DNA of 64,000 nt from Coix lacryma-jobi var. lacryma-jobi (Eukaryota > Streptophyta > Magnoliopsida > Poales > Poaceae), in contig CM019828.1 of assembly GCA_009763385.1 (NCBI GenBank), positions 28,038,540 through 28,102,539 of the forward strand. Reading direction: 5' to 3'. Position 1 is the stretch's first letter; each line of letters begins with the position of its first letter. Shown here in pieces: positions 32,793 through 43,560 of the stretch. The notes beneath the pieces were generated by a model, which was not told the origin of the DNA, made no database searches, and saw nothing but the letters and a program-made list of their open reading frames with translations. The position numbers and the translations under genes are program-made.

Positions 32793-33516
32793 TATATTTT
32801 ATTACAAATCTAATAGTATCAAGTTTGTATACAAAAGTTTAAAATGTTTGTTAAATTATTGGTCAGTTTATAAAATTTGACTGCTGACATTCATGAAATG
32901 CCTTATAAAGCTGCCCAGAGGTAGTAACACAAAAAAATTATGCCTGCATCCAAAGCATTTAGCAGTCAGCAATGGGCACAAGCTACTCTGAATGAAATTA
33001 ACAACACATTGGTACAAATATAAAGCCTAAGCCTTCATAAGAACTTTAAAATGCTACCAGGTGCCAAATAGCACATGGACCAAACAATAAATGTTACATC
33101 ATGAAGCATCAAATCTTATAGTCAAGGAAAAGCAAAACAACAAAGCTTTGTACCATAAATTTTAGATAAAACTCACCAAATTGGGCTTAAGTTGGTGTGT
33201 TTTCATTTCTTCAAACAAGTGCAGTGCTAACTTCAAATCTTTGTTTTCAACACATGCCTGGAGGATATTGTAGCAAAAGCTTACTGGCAGACCATAAGTT
33301 TATAAATAAAAAGAAGTGCCCTAATGGCAAGTAAAAGTCTAAAAGGTGTTGTCCAATGACCAACCTTAATAGCAACAGTATACACAAAGACATTAAGTCT
33401 CATTCCAACTCGCTGCATTCTCCTTAGTGCCTATATATCAAAAGGAAAAGAAGCAATAATTAATTTATTGTTTATTGGGGAAAAACTAAAACCATAGCAA
33501 TCCACATTAAGAAATA

Positions 33517-33662
33517 CTCCCTCCATTTCAATTATAAGACGTTTTGGATTTTGTAGCTACATCTCTTTTACTATGTATCTAGACATAGTGTATATCTAAG
33601 TACATAGTAAAAGAAATGTATTTAGAAAAGCCAAAACATCTTATAATTTGGAACAGAGGGAG
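33517..33662. mobile_element. Short Stowaway-like MITE in a PPR intron
   Basis: This 146-bp element starts CTCCCTCCATTTCAATTATA and ends TATAATTTGGAACAGAGGGAG, with TA on both sides. The halves pair through the middle (ACATCTCTTTTACTATGTA against TACATAGTAAAAGAAATGTA). It lies between the exons at 33365-33430 and 34085-34638. Confidence 0.9.
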
Positions 33663-36600
33663 TAAGTAAGTGCCATCTTATGTTTATCCAGGTGAAGAAA
33701 AAAACGCATGACCATTGTCAACCCTTATGGTAAGGGCAGTACTGGAAAATGGAAAGGCATACCATATAGATAGGAGCATCTTCTGCAACAGTGATACTAA
33801 GAAAATAAATTACCATGGAATGCAAACTAAGGATCATTTGCAGCCTGAACTCCACAAGCTAAATGGATTCATAAAATAATTCAGTATCTGTTCCGTCACC
33901 TATTTAATCTATTATTAGTTCTTTGATTCTATGTCCACAAGAGGTATATCAAATTTTATATAGTGGAATACTTAAACAGGACATACAGGACATCAAATGA
34001 GGAAAGCATATTTAGTTGATACAAAAGTTGATATAAGGCCAAATGTCATAGCAGATTATATTGTGCAAAAGATATCAACATAACCTGAACAGCACATCCC
34101 TATTTTGAGAAGTTCCATAAATATCCATGAGTATAGACCAGCTAATAAGATCAGGACAAAGGCCATTCCGCCTCATTTCGTTCATTACAGACTTTGCACG
34201 TTCTGCATTAGTACCACAAGCCTTCATCAGGATGTTATAGGTTGTGACTGTTGGCCTGAATGGAACCACCAATATAGTACTGCCATTACTAGGATACTCT
34301 TTACAGAATGTGAAGACACCATCAAGACCTCTCTTCTGTTCAGGGGATAGAGATATCTTGATACCAGACTCCTTCCAACTGTAGAACAAGCGGAAAGCTC
34401 TATCGTATTGGCATGACTTGAGACAAGCACTAAGGATAATATTGAAGCATGGGGCAGTAGGTTGGCAGCCATCCCTTATCATTTCTTCAAGGATCTCAAT
34501 TGCACGATCAACCAGACCAGAATGTGCATAAGCGTTGATTAACGATGACCATGTTACTAGGTTAAGACGAACCCCATTCGCTTGCATATCCTCTTTGATG
34601 TTAGAAGCCATCTTCCACATTTTTGCATCTGCAAACACCTGGAATTTAAAGAGAAAAGAATTCTGGAAACCATAAAAAGTCATAATGCATGGATTAGAAG
34701 AAGAAGAGACCCCGTACCTTCATCATTGTACTATATGTGAAAACATCTAACTTTAAAAGGCCATCACATTCTGTTTTCTTTATTTCCTCATAAATTTCTT
34801 GAGCAAGCTGAATTCTCTGGCATTGCAACATGTCTTCAGAAGAATATTATATGAAGTCAAATCAGGAGGGACACCGAGATTCTGCAAAAATACAAAATGG
34901 TGTAAACAGCTTAAGATCATTTGTGTGCCTGTGCTGTGCATAAGATTATAGAACATATTCGGTCATGAATGCAGGAAAAGTAAATCAAAGGAACAACCAA
35001 ATGCAATGTAAATATTGTTTTAGTGAATATAATTAAAAACAACATGACAAGCATGCAATAGTAAACAGAAATTGGACATAACATAGCAAGTGAGAAAAAC
35101 TAGTCAAAAGGCTGGCACAAAAATGGCAAATATGATGCGACAGAACCGATTTGCATAAAGCTAAAACAACCTACCTATGAACAGCAACAATAAAGTAGAA
35201 GATGCATTACTTGCATATACTTGTACACTGAAAAGTTGTAGCTCAAGCTATGGGCATTAACATTCATTAGGCTGTTGAAGACATATGTATTTGGAGTAAT
35301 CTTATCAGCAAGCAGCCCCTGCATATGATTCACATGTATGATATATGAGTGAAGTCTGGAACCACCTGAGTATTAGAGCAGGAACACTTGTCTACAGCAG
35401 GTCAACAGAAGGTAACTTAGTTGGATATAATTTGAGTATTCCTCTTTCCTCTTAGAGAGAGAGAGAGAGAGGGAAACAGGAAAAGAACTTAACGAACAAG
35501 GGATTTAATTCGATTTTGCTTGTTGGCAATGACTACAAAGCTATCCCTTTTATAGAGACACCTTATTAACTTTAAATATAAGAAACTCTCTAAACTAGTA
35601 AACTTAGGGAACCTATTTCTAATGCATGGAATATATCTACAGATGTAAAGAAGCAAGGTCAGCTAACAATCAAATTAACTGTAGTCAATGTGGGATATCA
35701 AGTACCTCAAATATAATTCGAGCCTGTACAGAAGAGCCACAATGGCCACATATATCTATTATACTTCGGCATGCAAACATATTGATGCCTCCAAGCTGGT
35801 TCTTAAGTGCTCCAAAGACCAATAAAGCATTTTTCAACTCCTTTCTTTTTCCAAAAGCTTCCATGGTATTGCAGAGTAAAAGTTGGGAATTAGGAAATAT
35901 GTGTGCATACCTACATGTCAAAAAAATCAATGCCTTGCAGGTATCAAGATTGCTGGAAAGACTATGAAATTTAACAAATCCTAACATCTAAGGATGAAAT
36001 CCATGTAGGGTATAAAGTTTAACTCTCCCGGAAAAAACAGGCCATGCTAACACTAACAACCTTGAAGTAAACATCATATATTTATTTGACAGAATTCAAG
36101 ACATGTTAAATAAAGATGTGATAAGTATGATCACCTTATGGCCATATCTGAGTCACGCTGCTTGACAAATATTTTCAGTACATCCATGGGGCTCACAATG
36201 CCTTGAACATAGAATCCATACCCTAAACAAATAGTAGATCAAAGCAAAATATTAACAACAATTCGAGATTTAATGAATTGCCATCTAAAGCATGGGTAGC
36301 GGAAAATTGATAACAAAAAGACATGAACAGTGTTGCCTACTACGTAGGATGCACAGCAATGAAGACTTTCAGCAATCAAAATATAAGAAATAGTATGTTG
36401 GTAGCATGCAAACGAATGCACGTCATCAATAATTATGCCAACCATACATTGTACAATAATCAAACGCATACTTCCAGAGCATAAACAACACTATACAGCA
36501 AGCAAATAGCTGCTAGTTATGTTTGTCTGCATGTCCAAGGCATTAAGAATCACAACATGTTTATCCTTAGCAGTAATGCTGCCAAGTTTTAACAAGTCTG

Positions 36601-37439
36601 GAAGAAACTAAAAAGAGAAGGGAAACATGCGCTTACATTTAAAACACGTTTATGCAATATGTATGTGAAAAATGACATCCTGCACAACAAAAATGAGATG
36701 TATCGTCTCATCAATTAAACAGGTAACCAGGTAGAAACCATGAGTCAACTGCTAGCTAATGATATCAAACAGATCGATTATCTCGCTAAAATTAGCATCC
36801 TAACCAGTAACCGCAGTCTTAAGACTGATATGCCAATTGGTGCTCAATAATTAGCAAAACCACCTAAACCATTCAATAAAGCTACGTTAGCAAACCAAAC
36901 GTGATTAATGCATAGACTTCATGCCAACATTAATATAGGGAGAAACCCTAACTGCAGCATAGACATGAAGAGATTGGGGGCAATATTACGAGCTAGCGCC
37001 TCGACGACCTCCACGAACTCCACCATTCGTCGCTCCTCCAGCAGCATCCGGAAGGTGCCGGCGACAGCGTCGGACGCGTCGGCGTCAAGCATCTCGACTG
37101 CGGGGACGCGCACGCGCTCGGCGTCTGGAATGAACTCGAGCACGAAGGGCAGTCCGCACTCGCGGACAGCGGCGGCGACGCCGCGCGACAGAAGACGGGC
37201 GCTGATGTGCGCCGCGAAGCTGGGGTCGTCGCCCGCGGCCGCGCGGAGCCCTCTGCGGCGAGGAGGAAGTCGCGTAGGCGGCCAGCGCCCGCGAGGTTGG
37301 ATGCGACGCGGGCGTAGTACTTGATGGCGGTGGGGTCGCGGCCGACGCCGACGTCGGAGAGAAGGGGGAGAGCCTTGGCCCTGAGTTGTTTGGGGGTGGG
37401 GGTGGGGGTGGCGGGTTGCGAGCCGCGACGGCGCCGCCG

Positions 37440-38371
37440 CCGGGACTGGGATTCGGTAACCTTCCTCAAGCAAGTTACATCGTAACTTTCCTATGCATAT
37501 CCACCGTTCAATGCAGATCCAAAGGCTTCACGGTGCTCCCAACCAATTCAGGCATAAAATATCTATTTTTGTACGCGAGAGCGCTCCAGCTGTCCTGCCG
37601 CCATGCCGTGTCAGTGTGTCACGAACACGCCGGCCGCATGGTGCCGCAGCCCATCCACCTGTTAATTAAACTAATTACATCGTCACATCTTAATTAACAA
37701 GACGAATCTATTAAGATAAATTAATTTATCATTAGCAAATACTTTCTCCGTCCATGAAAGAATCAATTCCTAGAATCCGTGTCAGTCAAATTTTTTAAAC
37801 TTTGACTAACTTTATAGAAAAGAATAATAATATTTATGGTATAAAATGAACACATTATGAAAATATACTCTATGGTATATCTAATGATGTAAATTTGAGA
37901 TCATCAATCTGATAGTTTTTTCTAGAAATTCGGTCAAAGTTTAAAAAGTTTGACTTATGACAACTCTAAAAATCTATTTATTCGTGGACGGAGGGAGTAT
38001 TTACTGTAACACTATATTGTCAATCAAAAACTAATTAAGTTTAATAGATTCGTTTCGTTTGGATTGAAAAATTAGTTTTTTAATTACTTTATTTTTAATA
38101 AACAAAATTAAGGCCACAAAATCCAAGGTGACAAAGCCCTTAGGACACCACAGTATTAAGACGATTGAAGAATAATTGCTTGCCAAAATAGGTTAGTGCA
38201 ATTTTCTCCAAGCATGTAAAAATATCGAGTGGCAAAATAAAGACGCACGCATCCGCAATTTATCAGATGTAATTAGTTTTGCATCTAATTAATTTGTTTT
38301 TAATAGACTAAATTAGTGTCATAATATCCTATGTGACAGACTATTTGTTTTGCCACGAAACGAACACCCCT
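37440..38371. repeat. Left arm of an inverted duplication: PPR promoter and first codons
   Basis: Read on the minus strand this arm runs from an internal GGGTGTTCGTTT word through AT-rich sequence, a block with CACCATGCGGCCGGC and AATTGGTTGGGAGCA, and into the first codons of the PPR gene (GTTACCGAATCCCAGTCCCG). The same order occurs on the plus strand at 40083-40560 at roughly 80-85% identity by eye. The left arm has gained a Stowaway element (37742-37997). The right arm lacks about 130 bp near its inner end. Confidence 0.8.
37742..37997. mobile_element. Stowaway MITE with an empty site in the other arm
   Basis: The ends CTTTCTCCGTCCATGAA and TTCGTGGACGGAGGGAG are inverted copies flanked by TA. 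The corresponding place in the right arm of the inverted duplication (near 40258-40266, CAGTAAATATTTATTAATG) has a single TA and no insert. The insertion therefore came after the duplication. Confidence 0.9.
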
Positions 38372-39996
38372 GAGCAACTCCAACGGTTTTGCAAAAGGTT
38401 TGGCATTCTTGTGTTTGCAAAAACGTCGAAAATTTCCTATCCAACGATTTGACAAATGAGCTTAGCATTTTTAGCAACTTGGAAAACACCAGTGATATTT
38501 GGTATATATGCCAAGCTGTGGTTCGCTTGACAATCGTCCTCACGTGCTATTCCGCTCGGGCCCTCCGTGGAGAGCAGGGTCAACTCGTTGCCGTTGCCGG
38601 TGGCTAGGAACTCGAGGCTCCCGAACCAGATGACGGCCCCAGCAGAGAACGAAAGCGTGGAAGAAGCCATCCAGGAAACAACGAGATCTCGACTCGACAC
38701 ACGAAGGCCCCTACCTGGCGCGCCAACTGTCGGTGTTTCTACCCCGTGGGTATAGCACCAACTAGTAATATGATCGCGTGCTCTCTCCCTGGATGGTGAT
38801 GCAGGATGACACAAGATTTATCCTGGTTCGGGTAAAGAAGGCCCTACGTCCAGCGGGGGATTCTTGTATTACTTGCACCGAAGTGCTTGTACAGGGGCAA
38901 ATACAAGCTATGTGAGCGTGGACCGGGGTCCGGGCTCGTGTGTGCGTGAAGGGCCCTGACGTCCCCTTTTATAGAGCAAGGGGTGGCCTGGGTTACAAAA
39001 TTGTGTTACAGGAGTCGGGGCGTACGACGCCCAATACGGTGAGGGGTTGGAACTTTGTCTTGTCGAAGACACTGTTGTCGACGTGGAGGCGCTGTTGAAT
39101 CGTCCTTGAGGCGTGACTCCCGTCCTGGGCGCGGATGTGGAGGCGTGGCGTCGTGGAGATCGTGTGCCGCCCATCCTGGCGTGTACGGGTCGTGGCATGG
39201 CTCCGCCGGGTCTTGGGGGTACCTGCCCTCCAATCACATGAAAGCGGTCAGGGCTCGAGGGACGCAGGGCTGGCCTCGAGGTAGCACCTAAGGGGTGGCT
39301 CGAGCCCCCTTGGGTATGGGCGAGCCCCGGGAAACTCGGTCGTACTGCGGGAACCTGGGTCTCGAGATGTGACTTGAACGTGGCACAGTGCGAGGAGTGT
39401 GTTGAACAGCGTTGTACTTGCGTCTTTTTACCCATGCTGGCGGTAAAAAGGGGATTTGACCCTATCCCGGTCGTCGCGGCACACGCCACGCACTGGCGGA
39501 TGTGACTGGGGGTAGGTGAAAGCATTAAATGCTCAGGGTGGGATTGGCATCCGATGCCCGGCGCTGCTCGAGGGATGCGACGCGCCTTCATGGGACTGGT
39601 AACCAGGTTAGGCTCGAGGCCCCCCGTACGGGGTCTCGAGGGGCGGTGTGCGGCTGAGGCGGACTCGATCCCCTCGCGTCGGGGCTCGAGGGGCGGCTAC
39701 CACGAGGTGGTTTGAGAGACCTTGGCGGGCTCAGACCATCTCGTGATGGGCCATTGTTGTGGGCCTTGGCAGGTGGGTTAGGACGGTTGACCCTTTTATT
39801 AATTGGTGTTCTAGGTTCGGCCTACTAGATTTGCGTTAGTTGGGGGTACCCCTCCGGTGTTCCCCCGATACTGCGGGATATTTTCCTCTCGCACGCACAA
39901 TTTTTTAGTTTTGCCAAGTCTAAATGCAAAACCGTTGGAGATTGACTCTTTTTTTTTTACTTTTGCCAAATAAATGTGAAACCGTTGGAGTCGCTC
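38372..39996. mobile_element. TIR element with GAGCAACTCCAACGG ends, interrupted by gypsy sequence
   Basis: The left end GAGCAACTCCAACGGTTTTGC and the right end AAACCGTTGGAGTCGCTC mirror each other. Short AT-rich subterminal pieces (GCAAAAACG, TTTTGCCAA) lie inside them. Most of the interior is a gypsy fragment (38520-39870). The ends resemble the GAGCATCTCCAA family in style. No target duplication could be confirmed. Confidence 0.6.
38520..39870 (-). mobile_element. Gypsy 5' LTR with primer-binding site and start of internal region, truncated
   Basis: On the plus strand the LTR spans 38728 (TGTCGGTG) to 39870 (CCCCCGATA), an inverted-end pair for a minus-strand element of 1.14 kb. Just outside its 3' end on the minus strand lies TGGCGCGCCAGGTAGGGG (plus 38709-38726 region), the primer-binding-site stretch typical of many grass gypsy elements. 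About 200 bp of leader or gag start follows, down to about 38520 (minus-strand frame MASSTLSFSAGAVIWFG). The rest of the element and its second LTR are gone. Confidence 0.65.
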
Positions 39997-40082
39997 TAAG
40001 TTGCTCTCACTCCTTCTATAGTAGCAATGTGAAACTAAAGTCTCCTACTATATCCTACATGTGTAGTGGACCTTTGGAATTT

Positions 40083-40560
40083 AGGGTGTGTTCGTTTTCC
40101 AGTAAAAAGAAATAATTCTGTCACATCGGATTTTACGACTCTAGTTTAGTCTATTAAAAATAAAGTAATAAAAAAACTAATTTGTCAACCCAAGGCTAAT
40201 TCACGAGACGAATCTATTAAATTTAATTAGTTTTTGTTTGATAATATAGTGTTACAGTAAATATTTATTAATGATAAATTAATTAACCTTAATTGATTTA
40301 TTTTGTTAATTAACATATGACGGTATAATTAGTTTTATAATAGTTTAATCAATAGGTGGATGGGCTGCAGCACCATGCGGCCGGCGCGTTCGTGAGCATG
40401 GCGGCAGGGACAGTTGGGACGCTCTCGAGTGTTGTTTCGTACAAAATAGATATTTTAAGTCTGAATTGGTTGGGAGCATGATGAAGCTTTGATATCCATT
40501 GAACGGTAGATATGGATAGGAAAGTTACGACGTGCCTTGCTTGACGAACGTTACCGAATC
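40083..40560. repeat. Right arm of the inverted duplication: second PPR 5' end
   Basis: On the plus strand this repeats the PPR gene's upstream region and first eleven or so codons (GGAAAGTTACGACG, then GTTACCGAATCGCAGTCCCG). The codon at the start position is TTG here too. It then breaks into a CCGCCC repeat. As a promoter copy it points rightward, toward the gene at 41852. Whether it is active cannot be told. Confidence 0.8.
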
Positions 40561-40567
40561 GCAGTCC

Positions 40568-40600
40568 CGCCCCCGCCCCCGCCCCCGCCCCCGCCCCCCT
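40568..40600. repeat. CCGCCC microsatellite at a rearrangement breakpoint
   Basis: Five to six CCGCCC units lie exactly where similarity between the inverted arms ends. Such GC-rich tracts are prone to slippage and breakage. Confidence 0.85.
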
Positions 40601-40685
40601 CCACCGTACCTTTCGTGCGTTCCACGAAAGAGAACCAGTATAAGATAAGACCCAACGTCACACACAAACTCAACATCACACAAAA

Positions 40686-41764
40686 GGAAAAAGTCTACTT
40701 TACACCCCGAACTATAGGGGCGGTCTACTTTACACCCTCAACTATGAAACGGTCTGATTTACCCCCTGAACTTTCCAAAACCGTCTATTTTACCCCCTAG
40801 GTGGTTTTTGACGGTGGTTTGCTACAGTAACAGCGGTCCTGCTACAGTGACGGCGGGTTGCTACAGTGCCACCAGTTTTGTCTTTTCCTATTTTTATTTA
40901 TTTCCGCTGAATCTTTGAAAAATCATAGTAAATCACAGAAAAATCATAAAATAGAAAATCTAATTTCGTTAGACTCCACATAAGTAGATCTACACAATAA
41001 ATATATAATATGGTATGCTTTAGTACAAATTTTTTCCGTAGCTTTAAATTAGTTAGAAAATCAAATTTGTCTATAATTAATTGGAATAATTCATAGCTGC
41101 AGCTTCTATGGTCTAATTGTGGTGAAATTTTTATGGTGAACTAATTATTGTATGCTTGAACTGTAGTAAAAATTTTATACTCATTGGATCATGTATAACT
41201 TAGTTATAGATTTATTTATATTTAACAAGCATAAACCTAAACATAAGCCTAAATAAATCTATAATTAAGTATATATGATCCAATGAGTATGCAATTTTTA
41301 CTATAATTTAAACATATAATAATAACCCCACCATAAAAATTTCACCACAATTGGACCATAGAAGCTACAGCTATGAATTATTCCAATTAATTACAGATAC
41401 AATTTGATTTTCTAACTAATTTAAAGCTACGAAAAAAATTTGTACTAAAGCATACCGTATTATATATTCATTATGTAGATTTACTTATGTGGAGTCTAAC
41501 AAAATTAGATTTTCTATTTTATGATTTTTCTGTGATTTACTATGATTTTTCAAAGATTCAGCGGAAATAAATAAAAAATAGGAAAAGACAAAACTGGTGC
41601 CACTGTAGCAGGACCTCTGTTACTGTAGCAAACCACCGTCAAAAACCACCTAGGGGGTAAATAGACGGTTTTGGAAAGTTCAGGAGGTAAATCAGACCGT
41701 TTCATAGTTGAGGGTGTAAAGTAGACCGCCTCCATAGTTCGGGGGTGTAAAGTAGACTTTTTCC
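40686..41764. mobile_element. Long-TIR (foldback) MULE, 1.08 kb, in a gene's 5' region
   Basis: Each half is about 530 bp and the halves are inverted copies meeting near 41225. Paired words include GGAAAAAGTCTACTTTACAC at the left and GTGTAAAGTAGACTTTTTCC at the right. It is flanked by a 10-bp duplication TCACACAAAA (40676-40685 and 41765-41774). It has no coding capacity. The ends and the inner GCTACAGTAACAG-type blocks relate it to the element at 18099. It ends 88 bp before the start codon of the 41852 gene, so it was inserted into that gene's promoter or 5' untranslated region. Confidence 0.85.
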
Positions 41765-41851
41765 TCACACAAAATATCTGGGAAAGAGAGCGGGAGGGTC
41801 CCACTTCAGAGAGAAAAGAGCGGGAGGAAGAGAGAGCGCGCGCCTGCGGAA

Positions 41852-42937
41852 ATGGCGGCCGCGGCGGAGAAGACCATCGCCGGCCTCCAGGGAGCCCTCC
41901 ACCTCCTCGCGGAGCAACCGACTCCGGTAGGCGTCGGCGTCAAGCTGGAGTCCGTCCTGGTCGCCGACGCCCCTGCGCTCTGCTACCTGCTTCACAAGGG
42001 AGAGGCCGCCTTCAGCTGGAAGGTGGCTTCCATCGGGAGGCTGGAGCAGGTGTCCAAGGCAGCCATCTGCCTGGACACGGTCGCCGTCGCCATCCTTCCC
42101 ATGCTCGCGGCCGACCCCAACGACCGCCGCGCCGCCCGCCTGCTCCAGCTGTTCGCCAACGATATCTATCACTCCGCGAGGAAGGTCGACGGGAAGAACG
42201 GCCCCTTCAAGCACGACTCCTCGGACATGCGCAAAGTCCTCGTGGACGCCAACATGGATCTCGTGAAGAAGGAGCTCCCTATCGACGAGGGGAGGGTGGC
42301 AGCGATCCGCCAAGCGATGGAGACGCTGAAGACGAAGGTGCTGTTCCTCGCCGACGATGAGCCTAACAGCGGCGGCGGCAGAGGCGACATCAGGGACGCG
42401 TCACCCAAGCAGAGGACTGTTACAAGCCTCCAGGATTGCTTGCTGATCTACGACGAGATCCCCTGCACAACGAAGGCCGTGGTCCGCATCCCCTCCACCG
42501 ACCTTCGCCAGGCCCCCAACCTTCTCCACCTGCTCCGCAAGGGCGAGGGCAGGCATGGCTGGCAGGTCCGGGCCATCGCAAAGGTGGACGCGCTCGCCAA
42601 TATATGCATCGGCCTCCGCATCGTCGACAACAACATCCTGCCGATGCTGGAGGTCGATCCGATGGACCTCGTCGCCGGCCGCCTCCTCCGACGCTTCGGC
42701 CGCGACATCAGCCGCAATGCGCATGGGATCGATGGAGACCAGGGCGCGTACCACCAGGCGGCCTCTGTCGTCTCCAACATCCTCATCCAGGCGAGCGAGG
42801 ACCTGAAGGGTGGAATCGCCATCGGCGGGAAGAAGGTCGCCGCATTACGTGACGCCATCGAGGCCCTGAGGGCGCTTCCGGTGGTCTTCCCCGTCAACGA
42901 AGCAGGCGGCGGCGGGGATGGCGACGCGGATCTGTAG
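41852..42937 (+). CDS. Two-repeat protein of unknown function, intronless and intact
   Basis: A 361-residue frame starts at ATG 41852 with no internal stop. The first ATG follows a purine-rich leader and GCGGAAATGG, a fair plant start context. The protein is two diverged copies of one ~150-residue unit (about residues 11-165 and 190-345). Both share a leading LQ, a central WKV/WQV followed by ASI/RAI, then ILPML-x2-DP-x-D-x4-RLL-x2-F-x2-DI, a VDG/IDG plus G, and a closing alpha-helical AIRQAMETLK / ALRDAIEALR. There is no signal peptide, membrane helix or catalytic motif that I recognise. It looks soluble and mostly helical. Codon use is GC-rich, as in many grass single-exon genes. I do not recognise the family. 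The MULE at 40686 separates it from its older upstream sequence. Confidence 0.75.
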   Translation: MAAAAEKTIAGLQGALHLLAEQPTPVGVGVKLESVLVADAPALCYLLHKGEAAFSWKVASIGRLEQVSKAAICLDTVAVAILPMLAADPNDRRAARLLQLFANDIYHSARKVDGKNGPFKHDSSDMRKVLVDANMDLVKKELPIDEGRVAAIRQAMETLKTKVLFLADDEPNSGGGRGDIRDASPKQRTVTSLQDCLLIYDEIPCTTKAVVRIPSTDLRQAPNLLHLLRKGEGRHGWQVRAIAKVDALANICIGLRIVDNNILPMLEVDPMDLVAGRLLRRFGRDISRNAHGIDGDQGAYHQAASVVSNILIQASEDLKGGIAIGGKKVAALRDAIEALRALPVVFPVNEAGGGGDGDADL

Positions 42938-43560
42938 GCCAGTGGCGGCGGCCTGTTCATATTGTGAGTTGAAAGCGGCATGGAGTAGTAGATGAATCAG
43001 CCTGTGGAGTAGTGGAGTACTAGTTTTACTGGTGTAGTAGAAGCTGTGGGGCAATTTTGAATGAGACCTTCCAATAGACAATAGTGGTGTAGTGGTATTG
43101 TCTCGTGCCTGATGTGAGGCAGTCATGTTTTTCTTCTGTCTTGCAAAGTTTAGTTTTCATGAACAATGGTATCTGCAGTTAATGATCGATATCTATATGA
43201 GGTTGCTGTTATTCTCTTCTTTTGTATGATGATTGCATCTACATCTACCATGCTTTCTCTTTATGAAGTTTTGTTTATTGCTGGCTAGATCCCAAACTGA
43301 TGATCTTTGTGAATGTGCTTGCTGATGATATTTATTTCAAATTTGCTTGTGTCTAGACTGGGGCAGGAAAGACTTATAGTAAATGTCCTTGAATTTATGG
43401 CATAATTACTAATCATGTCACTTCAGCTTTGCCCTTAAACATTTTTGTAATTTGGGGCCAAGCATCTTGCATTGCAATGAATAGAAAACTGGAATAGTAC
43501 AGCAAGTTGTAGATGAGCTTTTTGTATGTTTGGATCATCAGCAAGCACGTGGACTGCGAA
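42938..43560. other. 3' flank of the two-repeat gene, before the ABCC remnant
   Basis: T-rich DNA that probably includes the 3' untranslated region of the 41852 gene. No transposon ends and no further ABCC exons were recognised. Confidence 0.4.

Larger units (their letters stand above)
30911..37469 (-). pseudogene. PPR protein like Arabidopsis At5g02830, 12 exons with several lesions
   Basis: Pentatricopeptide-repeat proteins bind organellar RNA. Exons on the minus strand: 36989-37469, 36135-36223, 35706-35910, 35211-35319, 34718-34881, 34085-34638, 33365-33430, 33177-33257, 32177-32274, 31527-31737, about 31322-31381, and 30911-31227. PPR motifs include TYVFNSLMNVNAH, LTSYNILLKTCC, VTWSSLINAYAHSGLVDRA, TTYNILMKACG and VTYKTLLGARNNYGS. 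The C-terminal part (LIVEWCEGVLSS, VDVRGLSK, DDVVIITGHEK) matches the At5g02830 type, not an SMR or DYW tail. Lesions: the expected start is TTG instead of ATG, and there are frameshifts in exon 1 (near 37255), exon 5 (near 34836) and the end of exon 6 (near 34097). Exon 11 has a TGA (31370-31372) where an arginine CGA is expected. Splice sites are otherwise good, so decay is recent or partly an assembly effect. Confidence 0.85.

Noticed and set aside
43361..43390. TGAGKTYS-like translation resembling a kinesin P-loop
   Set aside because: Only eight residues, preceded by a stop unless an acceptor site is assumed, and followed by a stop within four codons. No other kinesin motif is near, so chance is likely.
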